In this document: piece by piece, positions 6,526-13,836 of the stretch
How the letters are laid out: each line of letters opens with the position of its first letter
Numbering within the stretch: position 1 is the stretch's first letter
Origin: an uncultured Verrucomicrobiota bacterium
Lineage (GTDB): Bacteria > Verrucomicrobiota > Kiritimatiellia > RFP12 > UBA1067
Direction of reading: 5' to 3'
Assembly: GCA_946543025.1 (NCBI GenBank)
Contig: CAMNLN010000060.1
Location: forward strand, 1 to 14,179
Length of the DNA: 14,179 bases
Translations under genes and position numbers: made by a program
The notes under the pieces: generated by a model
Told to the model about the DNA's origin: nothing
What the model saw: the letters and a program-made list of their open reading frames with translations, nothing else
Database searches by the model: none

Positions 6526-8253
6526 CATAGCATCGACTGGATCATCATCGCCGTCTTCTTCGCGATCCTTCTTGCGATTCCCGTTCTGACGGCCCGGAAA
6601 GGTTCCTCCAGCACGAAGGAGTTCTTCCTCTCGGGACGCTCCATGCCGTGGTGGCTCATCGGCGTCTCCGTGATGGCCGCCTCCACCTCCACGGACAGCG
6701 CGAATCTCTTTACCGAGATCATCCGCAAGGACGGCATGAGCGGCAACTGGGCCTGGTGGGCGTTCATGCTGACCGGCCTCTTGACGGTGTTCGTCTACGC
6801 GAAGCTGTGGCATCGCAGCGGCGTGACGACGGACGTGGAATTCTACGAGCTGCGCTATTCCGGCAAGCCCGCCGCGTTCCTGCGCGCGTTGCGAGCCGTC
6901 TATCTCGGGTTCGTGTTCAACCTTCTCATCATGGGTGCGGTGATCCTGGGCGGCGTGAAGATCGGCGTGATCCTCTTCGGAGTCTCGCCGGCCACCATCT
7001 ATCTCGTGACGGCCGTGGCGGGCGTCGTCTATGCCGCGTTCGGCGGCGTGCGCGGCGTGATCTACACGGACTTCTACCTCTTCACGGTCATCATGGTGGG
7101 CGCGGTGGCGGCGGCATACTACGCGCTGGACCAGCCGCAGGTGGGGGGCATGGCGGCGATGGTCGCGAAGCTGGAGGCCAGGGGAACGCTCGACTTCTTC
7201 CCGAGGTTCTCCGACACGGACACGCTCATGGCCACGTTCGTCATGCCGCTCGCCATGCACTGGTGGACGGTCTGCAAATCCGGCGCCGAGCCGGGGGGCG
7301 GCAGCTACATCGTCCAGCGCATCCTCACGGCGAAGAACGAGAACCATGCGTTGGGCGGCATGCTGTTCTTCAACCTCGCGCACCACGCGTTCCGTCCGTT
7401 CCCGTGGTACGTGGTGGGCCTCTGCTCCATCCTGGTGTTCCCGCAGCTGGCGGACATCCAGAAGGCGTTCCCGCACGTGGACCCGGCCTACGTGCGCGGC
7501 GACATGGCGTACCCCGCGATGCTCACGTTCGTGCCGCCGGGCTGGTACGGCGTGGTGGCCGCCTCGATGGCCGGCGCGCTTCTCTCCACGGTGGCGGCGC
7601 TCCTCAGCATCTATTCCACCTACCTCGTGAACGACATCTACGGCCGCTTCATGCGCCCGAAGGCGTCGGGACGCGAGCTGATCTGGGCGACGCGCGGCGC
7701 GTCCGTCCTGTTGATGATCGCCGCCTGCCTGATCGCGCCGTTCCTTGAAAGCGCCAAGACGGCCTTCGACCTGATGTTGCTCATCGGCGCGGGCACGGGC
7801 CCCATCTTCCTGCTGCGCTGGTTCTGGATGCGGATCAACGCCTGGAGCGAGATCGCGGGACTCGTCACGGGCCTCGTGGCCGCCGTATTCCTGCATCTCG
7901 TCTGGCCGCATCTCTTCGGCGCGCCGCTCCAGCCGTGGGTCAAGATCCTTTGGGGCACGATCGCCACCACCGTCGCGTGGATCGCCGTCACGCTCATCAC
8001 GAAGCCCGAACCGGCCGCCGTCCTCGAAAGGTTCAAGGCGACGGTCCGCGCCGACGGGCGCGACGTGGGCAAGGGGCTGGTCATGATGACGCTGGCGGCG
8101 TTCGCCTGCTTCGGCGCGATGTACGCCACGGGCGCGTGGTGCTACGGCTGGTATCTCAAAGCGTCGGTCGTTACTCTTCTTTCCGCCCTTTCGGGCGTAG
8201 CGGTCTACATGCTGTTCCATTATCGTCAGGAGAAAGCAAATGAAAATGAATAG
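6523..8253 (+). CDS. sodium:solute symporter (SSS family), probable sugar transporter
   Basis: 576 residues, a multi-spanning inner-membrane protein with about 13-14 hydrophobic helices of the SSS (SGLT/PutP-like, LeuT-fold) family, which couples solute uptake to sodium entry. Typical marks are the N-terminal helix followed by EFFLSGRSMPWW (33-44), then SVMAASTSTDSANLF (49-63). SYIVQRILTAKN (261-272) matches the family's conserved QR region. ASMAGALLSTVAALLS (347-362) with YSTYLVNDIY lies where the sodium-ligating Ser/Thr (S362, S365 as candidates) are expected. AAFGGVRGVIYTD (171-183) is also family-typical. It has no signal peptide. AGGTGG sits just before the ATG. Flanked by two exported hydrolases, it most likely imports their mono- or oligosaccharide product; the exact substrate is not readable. 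Its 3' end overlaps the next gene by 14 bases. Confidence 0.92.
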   Translation: MHSIDWIIIAVFFAILLAIPVLTARKGSSSTKEFFLSGRSMPWWLIGVSVMAASTSTDSANLFTEIIRKDGMSGNWAWWAFMLTGLLTVFVYAKLWHRSGVTTDVEFYELRYSGKPAAFLRALRAVYLGFVFNLLIMGAVILGGVKIGVILFGVSPATIYLVTAVAGVVYAAFGGVRGVIYTDFYLFTVIMVGAVAAAYYALDQPQVGGMAAMVAKLEARGTLDFFPRFSDTDTLMATFVMPLAMHWWTVCKSGAEPGGGSYIVQRILTAKNENHALGGMLFFNLAHHAFRPFPWYVVGLCSILVFPQLADIQKAFPHVDPAYVRGDMAYPAMLTFVPPGWYGVVAASMAGALLSTVAALLSIYSTYLVNDIYGRFMRPKASGRELIWATRGASVLLMIAACLIAPFLESAKTAFDLMLLIGAGTGPIFLLRWFWMRINAWSEIAGLVTGLVAAVFLHLVWPHLFGAPLQPWVKILWGTIATTVAWIAVTLITKPEPAAVLERFKATVRADGRDVGKGLVMMTLAAFACFGAMYATGAWCYGWYLKASVVTLLSALSGVAVYMLFHYRQEKANENE

Positions 8254-10882
8254 AAGGTTCGCGTGTTTGGGTTGCGCGCTGATGGCCTTGGCCGCGGCGG
8301 GCGAGACGGTCCTGTGGCCGTCGGACAAGACGGAGCTGCGCGCGCAGCAGGACTCGTCGATTGCGCCGTTGCCAGACGGGGCGATGGGCGTGACCACCGG
8401 CGTGAAGGCCAGCTGGCCCGGCGTACGAATGGACTTTCTCGCCGGCGAGTCCGATCTCTCGCGTTTCGGTCGCTTTGTCGTGACGGTGAGCAACACGACG
8501 CACGAGACGCGCACCGTGCACCTCAGCGTGAAGGGCCGGGGTGTGCAGGGGTCGGGTCCCGGCGGCGCCGTGACGCTCAAACCGGGCGCGAAGGGAGAAA
8601 TCGTGGCTAGCGTGCGCGGGCTTCCGTGGACGCTCGACGCGCCGCTGAAGCTCGAGGGCATGAACGGACGCCCCGCCGGGCAGGACGGCGCCGGCGGCGG
8701 GTTCAACATCCGCCACACGACGTCATTCCACATCTTCTTCTGCCAGGACGGCGTGGCGAGCGGCTTCAGCGTGTTGCGCGTGACGGCCGACGGCACCGGC
8801 CTGCCGCCGCCCAAGGTGTTGTCCGCCAAGACGTTTCTGCCGTTCGTGGACCGCTTCGGCCAGTTCATGCACGACGACTGGCCGGGCAAGGTGCACGACG
8901 AGGCCGAGCTCGTGCGCACGAAGGCGGACGAAGACGCCTGGCTCGCCGCGAACGGCGCCACGCCTATCCCCGCGTCCGACCGCTTCGGTGGCTGGGCGGG
9001 AGGTCCGCAGCTCAAGGCCACTGGATTCTTTCGCACCGAGAAGGTGAACGGCAAATGGTGGCTCGTTGACCCCGACGGGCGACTCTTCTTCTCGCACGGC
9101 GTCGACTGCGTTGGCATCGGCAACGGCACCACCGGCATCGGCTTCCGCGAAAGCTACTTCTCGTGGCTGCCCGCGAAGGACGATCCCGTGTTCGGCGGCT
9201 TTTGGGGCCGCTGTACGTGGCCCGCCGCGCATCATTTCTACAAGGATCCCGCGCATGTCCCATACGACACGTTCAGCTTCGCGAACGCGAACCTGCGCCG
9301 CAAGTACGGCGAAGGATGGAAGGCCGAGTATCTCGACCGCGCGCACCGGCGTCTTCGCGCCTGGGGCCTCAACACGATCGCGAACTGGAGCTGGTCCGAG
9401 ATCTACTCGCTCGACCGTACGCCCTACACGCTTTGCCTCGGTACGCACGGGACGCCCCGCCTCGCGGACTCCAAGGGCTGGTGGGGCGCGCTGCCAGACC
9501 CATTCAATCCGGCGTTTGAGAAGACGTTGCGTGAACGCGCCCGCAACGCCGCCAAGACGATGCGCGACGATCCGTGGTGCGTGGGCGTGTTCGTGGACAA
9601 CGAGCTTTCCTGGAACGGCGAAGAGCGCATGAAGGACGTGGCCGAGCAGTACTTCTCCACGGTGCGCCGCGTGCTGAAGGAGGAGCTGCCCAACCACCTC
9701 TACCTCGGTTGCCGCATCGCGTGGGGCACGGACGTGATCTATCGCGCGGCCGCGCGCCACTGCGACGTGGTAAGCGTGAACATCTACAACCGCCAGCCCG
9801 TGCGCGACCTGCCGCCCGATGCCGAGGACAAGCCGATGATCAACGGCGAATTCCACTTTGGCGCGCTCGACCGCGGCATGTTCCATACCGGTCTTGTCGC
9901 CACGCGCGACCAGAACGAGCGCGCGCAGTGCTATCGCGACTTCGTCAACGCCTGCCTCGACCATCCGCGCTTCGTCGGCACGCACTGGTTCCAGTGGCAG
10001 GACCAGGCGCTCACCGGGCGCGGCGACGGCGAGAACTACCAGATCGGCTTCCTGAACGTGGCCGACGTGCCGTATCCCGAACTCGTCCAGGCCGCCCGGG
10101 ACGTCGCCGCCGGCATGTACCGGCGGCGTTACGGCCAGGCCGCGAAAGCGAAGAAGGGCAAACCTGCGCCGAAGGCCGATCCGCGCGCGAACCTGCCGTC
10201 CGGAGCAATCCTCTGCGAAGGAGACTATGATGGTCATCTGCAAGGGACTGCCACGGACGGGCAGTTCATCTACTGGCCGTTCACCCGTTCGATCGTGAAG
10301 ACGGACCTCAAGGGACATGTTGTCGCCTCCACGCGCCAGCCCTGGCATCAGGGCGACTGCTGCGTGGTGGACGGGACGCTCTACGTCGCGGTGAACCTCG
10401 GGAAGTTCAACACGGAGACGGGCGGCGTGAGCTGGGTGTGGGCCTACGACACGAAGGACCTCTCGCTCAAGAAGAAGTACCCGGTGCCCGAACTGGTTCA
10501 CGGTTCGGGCGGCGTCACGTTCCGGGACGGCAAATTCTACGTGGTCGGCGGCCTGCCGCCCACGCACGTGAGAAACTACGTCTACGAATACACCCCGGAC
10601 TTCATGTTCGTGAAGCGGCACGTGCTGGAGACGGGCTACACGGTGTTGGGCATCCAGGCGGCGGCCTATGTGCGCGGGCAGTTCCTCTTCGGGTGCTACA
10701 GCAACAAGAAGTTCCCCACCCATACGCTCGCGTGTCCGCCCGACCTTGGCAGCTTCAAGCGGCTCTCCATGCACACGGACGTGGGCATGGTGGAATTGGA
10801 CGGCAATATCTTCAGCGCCCGCACGCGCAAGCTTCCGGACGGACGCTGGTGCGGCTTCCTCGTCCCAGACGAGATCAAATAG
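8240..10882 (+). CDS. secreted GH50-like (agarase-type) hydrolase fused to a C-terminal beta-propeller-like domain
   Basis: 880 residues. The signal peptide is MKMNRRFACLGCALMALAAAG. Residues 25-190 form a beta-sandwich (carbohydrate-binding-like). The entry motif TGFFRTEKVNGKWWLVDPDG (261-280) leads into a TIM barrel as in GH50 beta-agarases. FVDNELSW (451-458) gives E455 as likely acid/base, and NGEFHFGALDRGMFH (535-549) gives E537 as likely nucleophile. From memory, characterised GH50 agarases have a longer segment between these two, so this looks like a shortened member. A Lys/Pro/Ala linker (about 633-652) leads to residues 655-880, where DGxxYV/YDxxxL-like units repeat four to five times, suggesting a partial beta-propeller. 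AGGAG (8228-8232) lies 7 bases before the ATG. The start sits inside the symporter gene, so the two are probably coupled. Activity on agarose itself is not proven; other beta-galactans are possible. Confidence 0.82.
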   Translation: MKMNRRFACLGCALMALAAAGETVLWPSDKTELRAQQDSSIAPLPDGAMGVTTGVKASWPGVRMDFLAGESDLSRFGRFVVTVSNTTHETRTVHLSVKGRGVQGSGPGGAVTLKPGAKGEIVASVRGLPWTLDAPLKLEGMNGRPAGQDGAGGGFNIRHTTSFHIFFCQDGVASGFSVLRVTADGTGLPPPKVLSAKTFLPFVDRFGQFMHDDWPGKVHDEAELVRTKADEDAWLAANGATPIPASDRFGGWAGGPQLKATGFFRTEKVNGKWWLVDPDGRLFFSHGVDCVGIGNGTTGIGFRESYFSWLPAKDDPVFGGFWGRCTWPAAHHFYKDPAHVPYDTFSFANANLRRKYGEGWKAEYLDRAHRRLRAWGLNTIANWSWSEIYSLDRTPYTLCLGTHGTPRLADSKGWWGALPDPFNPAFEKTLRERARNAAKTMRDDPWCVGVFVDNELSWNGEERMKDVAEQYFSTVRRVLKEELPNHLYLGCRIAWGTDVIYRAAARHCDVVSVNIYNRQPVRDLPPDAEDKPMINGEFHFGALDRGMFHTGLVATRDQNERAQCYRDFVNACLDHPRFVGTHWFQWQDQALTGRGDGENYQIGFLNVADVPYPELVQAARDVAAGMYRRRYGQAAKAKKGKPAPKADPRANLPSGAILCEGDYDGHLQGTATDGQFIYWPFTRSIVKTDLKGHVVASTRQPWHQGDCCVVDGTLYVAVNLGKFNTETGGVSWVWAYDTKDLSLKKKYPVPELVHGSGGVTFRDGKFYVVGGLPPTHVRNYVYEYTPDFMFVKRHVLETGYTVLGIQAAAYVRGQFLFGCYSNKKFPTHTLACPPDLGSFKRLSMHTDVGMVELDGNIFSARTRKLPDGRWCGFLVPDEIK

Positions 10883-10892
10883 CGTATGACGC

Positions 10893-10936
10893 CGTCGTGG
10901 CCCGGCACGATGTCCGCCGACAAAGGCGTCGTGCCG
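10893..10936 (+). other. two mutually exclusive hairpins downstream of the GH50-like gene
   Basis: CGTCGTG (10893-10899) can pair with CACGATG (10906-10912) across a 6-base loop. The same middle segment, CGGCACGATG (10903-10912), can instead form 10 pairs (one G-U) with CGTCGTGCCG (10927-10936) across a 14-base loop. It starts 11 bases after the GH50-like stop codon. No T-run follows, so this is not a classical intrinsic terminator. It could protect the 3' end, or help Rho, or be an attenuation-like switch between this operon and the next gene. Confidence 0.4.
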
Positions 10937-10947
10937 CCGCATGGATG

Positions 10948-10956
10948 TGCTATACT
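10948..10956 (+). promoter_or_regulatory. extended -10 promoter element of the aldo/keto reductase operon
   Basis: TGC directly followed by TATACT (10951-10956) fits an extended -10 element, which can work without a good -35; none is visible 16-18 bases upstream. Transcription would start near 10963, only about 6 bases before the ATG at 10969. No ribosome binding site is seen, so the mRNA would be leaderless or nearly so. Confidence 0.5.
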
Positions 10957-10968
10957 GTTGCTCGACAG

Positions 10969-12330
10969 ATGAACACGAATATCAACAGACGGACTTTCGT
11001 GACGGGCGCGGTGGCGCTCGCCGGCCTGCGTACGCGGGCGGACTGGTTGCGGTTCTTTGACCGCGACGCGGTGGAGCCTGAGAACTTTCATGTCATCCGC
11101 CGTCCGTTCGGCTCGGATCCCTCGCGGGAAATTTCCCTCCTCGGATGCGGCGGCGTGCGCCTGTGCGTGGAGCGCAACAACCAGAACCGGATCGACCGCG
11201 AGCTCGCCACGAAGATATTCGACTACTGCTACCGGCACGGCGTGAACTTCTTCGACACGGGCTACGTCTACCACGGAGGCGACAGCGAGAAGTTCCTGAA
11301 CGACGTCCTTTCGAGGCATCCGCGCGAAAGTTTCTTCTTTACGGACAAGATGCCGACATGGCACGTGAAGACGCTCGACGACGCGAAGCGCATCTTCAAC
11401 GAGCAGCTTGCGCGCACCGCCGCGCTCGGGTACTTCGACGTCTACATGCTTCACTCCATCTCGAACCCCTCGCAGTACGACAAGGTGTACCGCAAGCTGG
11501 GCGTGCTCGACTATCTGAAGGACATGGTTGCGGCAGGCAAGATCAAGCGTATCGGGTTCTCCTACCACGGCACGCACAAGTTCCTTGCCGAGCTGGTGGA
11601 GGAATATCCGTGGGCGCTCACGCTGATACCCTTCAACGCAGCGGAACCCAAGGGCGAGCCGAACCGTCAGGTGCTGGCCGCAAAGAAGATCCCGATCTTC
11701 GTGATGAGTCCGCTTGGCGGCGGAAGGCTCGCGCACCTGAACTCGCCCGCCCGGCGGCACCTCGAGGCGGCGAAGCCGGGCGTCACGCCGGCCGAATGGG
11801 GCATGCGCTACGCTGCCTCCTTCGAGGGAATGCAGACGGTGCTGAGCGGCATGTCGCAGGTGGAGCAGGCCGTCGAGAACGTGCGCACGTTTTCGCGCGA
11901 GCGGTTCGAGCGGCTGGCGGAGACCGACGTCGCCGTCTACCGCGAAGCGATCGGCCTCTACAACAAGTACCAGCCGGTCGCCTGCACCAACTGCCGGTAC
12001 TGCGAATGCCCCTATGGCATCCAGATCCCCGAGGTGTTCACGTGGTGGAACTCGTTCAAGGGCGAGGGACGCGTTCCGGAGGACGACGGCGGCCCGAACG
12101 ATTCGCAGGAGCTGCGGCGCGCGTTCCTCTTGAGCTACTACAATACGATTCCCGCGCATGCGCGGGCAGATCGCTGCACCGGGTGCAAGAAGTGCAAGGA
12201 GGGATGCCCGCAGTGGGTGTTCAGGATCCCGACGGAGATGGAAAAGATTGCCGAGGCCGTCAAGCACGTCCGCGAGGTCTATCTGGCGAAAGGTGGCCGG
12301 CTTGACGGGAAAGGGGTGCTGCCGTGCTGA
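10969..12330 (+). CDS. Tat-exported aldo/keto reductase with C-terminal two-[4Fe-4S] ferredoxin domain
   Basis: 453 residues. A twin-arginine signal (NRRTFVTGAVALAG, 6-19) predicts export in folded form. The AKR barrel keeps the catalytic tetrad: D96 (NFFDTGYVYH), Y101, K127 (FTDKMP) and H162 (VYMLHS). SPLGGGRL (247-254) and GMSQVEQAVENV (294-305) match the NAD(P)-binding end of the barrel. After the barrel come two cysteine clusters, C339/C342/C345/C347 followed by Pro (CTNCRYCECPYG), and C403/C406/C409/C413 followed by Pro (CTGCKKCKEGCP), which can hold two [4Fe-4S] clusters. The family reduces or oxidises carbonyls, but a periplasmic enzyme cannot draw on free NADPH. It overlaps the NapH-like gene by 7 bases and is followed by a NapG-like gene, so electrons may pass through that pair. 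The substrate is unknown. Confidence 0.9.
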   Translation: MNTNINRRTFVTGAVALAGLRTRADWLRFFDRDAVEPENFHVIRRPFGSDPSREISLLGCGGVRLCVERNNQNRIDRELATKIFDYCYRHGVNFFDTGYVYHGGDSEKFLNDVLSRHPRESFFFTDKMPTWHVKTLDDAKRIFNEQLARTAALGYFDVYMLHSISNPSQYDKVYRKLGVLDYLKDMVAAGKIKRIGFSYHGTHKFLAELVEEYPWALTLIPFNAAEPKGEPNRQVLAAKKIPIFVMSPLGGGRLAHLNSPARRHLEAAKPGVTPAEWGMRYAASFEGMQTVLSGMSQVEQAVENVRTFSRERFERLAETDVAVYREAIGLYNKYQPVACTNCRYCECPYGIQIPEVFTWWNSFKGEGRVPEDDGGPNDSQELRRAFLLSYYNTIPAHARADRCTGCKKCKEGCPQWVFRIPTEMEKIAEAVKHVREVYLAKGGRLDGKGVLPC

Positions 12331-13121
12331 GGGCGTTGCGCATCGTGGCGGCGGGGGCGGTCTTTGTCGGCCTCAATCTCTTCTTTCTCGGCTTCGCGGA
12401 CGGGACGGGCCTGCTGGCGCGGATTCAGTTTGTGCCTGCTTGCTTGGCGTTCAACCTTGTTGCCGTCGGCGCGGTGGCGGGGGTGACGGCGCTTGCGGGG
12501 CGGATCTACTGCTCGGTCGTCTGCCCTCTCGGCGTCTTTCAGGATATCGTGCTGTGGGTACGGCGTCGGTTCAGAAGGGCGTCCTTTTCCTACCGGCCGG
12601 GGCGAACGGTCGTGCGGGCGGCGTCTGCCGCGCTGTTCGCGGTTCTTGTGCTGTGCGGCGGCGCGGCTCTCGCCGGCGTCGTGGAACCGTACAGTGCCTA
12701 CGGAAGGATCGCGACGCATCTCTTCGAGCCGTTGGCGGCGGTGTGCGCCAACGCGGTGGCCGATCTCTGCATGAAGTGGGGGTGCCCATGCATCTTGAAG
12801 AGCGAGATCTTCGTGCGCGGCTGGTCGGCGTTGGGCGTGGCGGGCGTTTCGTTCGTTGCGCTGGCCGTTGCGGCGGCGATGCGGGGACGGCTTTTCTGCA
12901 ACACGGTCTGCCCGGCGGGTGCGCTGTTGGGGCTGCTGGCGGCAAAGGCGCCGGTTCGGATTCGGCTGGACAAGGCGAAGTGCGTGACATGCGGACTCTG
13001 CGCAAAGACGTGCAAGGCGGAGTGCATCGACGTGTCGAGGGGGAAAATTGACCAGAGCCGGTGCGTGAGGTGTTTCAGCTGCATCGGAACCTGCCGGAAG
13101 GGGGCGTTGTCATGGAGATGA
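12324..13121 (+). CDS. NapH-like membrane ferredoxin, probable quinol oxidase subunit of a redox module
   Basis: 265 residues, GTG start at 12324 overlapping the aldo/keto reductase stop by 7 bases; AAAGGGG lies about 9 bases upstream. Hydrophobic segments lie near 4-24, 36-58, 97-120 and 166-186. Two CxxxCP motifs, C63-C67 (GRIYCSVVCPLG) and C192-C196 (GRLFCNTVCPAG), at helix ends are the hallmark of the NapH/NosR/CcoG-type membrane proteins that take electrons from quinol. The C-terminus has two [4Fe-4S] motifs, C220/C223/C226/C230 and C247/C250/C253/C257, in both of which the usual final Pro is absent. By analogy with NapH it would move electrons between the quinone pool and the NapG-like partner. 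There is no napA, napB or other nitrate reductase gene here, so the name should not be taken as a role in nitrate reduction. Confidence 0.87.
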   Translation: MLRALRIVAAGAVFVGLNLFFLGFADGTGLLARIQFVPACLAFNLVAVGAVAGVTALAGRIYCSVVCPLGVFQDIVLWVRRRFRRASFSYRPGRTVVRAASAALFAVLVLCGGAALAGVVEPYSAYGRIATHLFEPLAAVCANAVADLCMKWGCPCILKSEIFVRGWSALGVAGVSFVALAVAAAMRGRLFCNTVCPAGALLGLLAAKAPVRIRLDKAKCVTCGLCAKTCKAECIDVSRGKIDQSRCVRCFSCIGTCRKGALSWR

Positions 13122-13702
13122 GGCGACGGGGGTTTCTCCTGGGTGCGGCCGCCGGGGTGTACGCGGCAATGGGAGAGACCGCGATGGCGAGAACGCAGAC
13201 GTGCGCAGCGATTCCGCCGCCGGGATCCGACGGCGGAAGGCGTCTGCGTCTGCGTTGCACAGGGTGTAACCTGTGCGTGGCAAAATGTCCGACGAAAGTG
13301 CTGAAGGCGGCAACGCTCGAGTATGGGATCGGCGGAACGATGATGCCGGTGATGGACTTTACGCGCGGATACTGCGAGAAGGGGTGTACGCGTTGCGGCG
13401 AGGTTTGTCCGACGGGGGCGATCCTCAGGCTTTCGGCGGAAGAGAAGGCAAGCGAAAAGATCGGGCGGGCGGCGCTTGTTTCGGGCTGGGAGTCCAAGTG
13501 CCTGGCGTACAAGGAGAAGCATGCGTGCGCGATTTGCCAGAAACACTGCCTCTACCAGGCCGTCAAGGTGGTGGAAGAGAAGACGGAGGACGGGACGGCG
13601 GTCCGTCGCCCTGTCGTCGACGCGGCCGCCTGCGTCGGGTGCGGCGCGTGCGTGTACTGCTGTCCGGGCCATGCCCTGGAGGTCGTTTCTCCAAAAGGTT
13701 GA
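13112..13702 (+). CDS. NapG-like Tat-exported ferredoxin with four iron-sulfur motifs
   Basis: 196 residues from ATG 13112. This start is chosen because GGAAGGGGG (from about 13095) lies 7-8 bases upstream and it begins just before the Tat-like signal MRRRGFLLGAAAGVYAAM. A second ATG at 13118, which overlaps the previous stop as ATGA, is nearly as good. Four clusters are visible: C49/C52/C55/C59-P, C88/C92/C95/C99-P, C130/C139/C142/C146 (no Pro) and C174/C177/C180/C184-P. This count and the irregular third motif match NapG/MauM-type ferredoxins, periplasmic partners of NapH. It overlaps the NapH-like gene by 10 bases, is the last of three genes, and would carry electrons to the exported iron-sulfur aldo/keto reductase or to another acceptor. 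The partner assignment rests on gene order only. Confidence 0.87.
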   Translation: MEMRRRGFLLGAAAGVYAAMGETAMARTQTCAAIPPPGSDGGRRLRLRCTGCNLCVAKCPTKVLKAATLEYGIGGTMMPVMDFTRGYCEKGCTRCGEVCPTGAILRLSAEEKASEKIGRAALVSGWESKCLAYKEKHACAICQKHCLYQAVKVVEEKTEDGTAVRRPVVDAAACVGCGACVYCCPGHALEVVSPKG

Positions 13703-13773
13703 TGTTCGTGCCGTCAGCCGTCTCGTTCGGAATGGCAAATCCGCGGTCAGGTTGCGCGTACGCGTGTCCCGGC

Positions 13774-13802
13774 TTGCCCGCAGGCGCATAATCGTGTATA
13801 AT
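13774..13802 (+). promoter_or_regulatory. promoter of efp
   Basis: TTGCCC (13774-13779), a 17-base spacer and a perfect TATAAT (13797-13802) preceded by TG one base upstream. The start of transcription would be near 13809, leaving about 28 bases of leader. A 10-base palindrome CGCGTACGCG (13755-13764) lies just upstream; its role, if any, is unknown. Confidence 0.75.
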
Positions 13803-13822
13803 GACGCCGTATTTCAACAACC

Positions 13823-13829
13823 AAAGGAG
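13823..13829 (+). promoter_or_regulatory. ribosome binding site of efp
   Basis: AAAGGAG, 7 bases before the ATG at 13837. It is a textbook site and contrasts with the two leaderless-looking genes in this window. Confidence 0.8.
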
Positions 13830-13836
13830 CATACAG

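Noticed and set aside
6451..9138. An 895-codon open frame on the minus strand opposite the symporter and GH50-like genes
   Set aside because: The translation is rich in Arg, His, Pro and Ala with no domain pattern, while the plus strand carries two clearly recognisable proteins. Long antisense frames are expected in such GC-rich codon usage.
10903..10936. Intrinsic terminator after the GH50-like gene
   Set aside because: The hairpin is good, but the bases after it (CCGCATGGATG) have no T-run and its loop is long. It is reported only as a hairpin of unknown role.
8723..10942. A 739-codon minus-strand open frame opposite the GH50-like gene
   Set aside because: Shadow of the GH50-like coding sequence with no recognisable protein features.
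13061..13111. Longer N-terminus for the NapG-like gene (start at 13061)
   Set aside because: It would put 17 extra residues before the Tat-like signal and overlap the NapH-like gene's iron-sulfur coding region by 61 bases. A good ribosome binding site precedes 13112.
12324..13702. Part of a periplasmic nitrate reductase (nap) operon
   Set aside because: No napA, napB or napD-like genes are present. The ferredoxins overlap an aldo/keto reductase gene, so only the electron-transfer architecture is shared with Nap systems.
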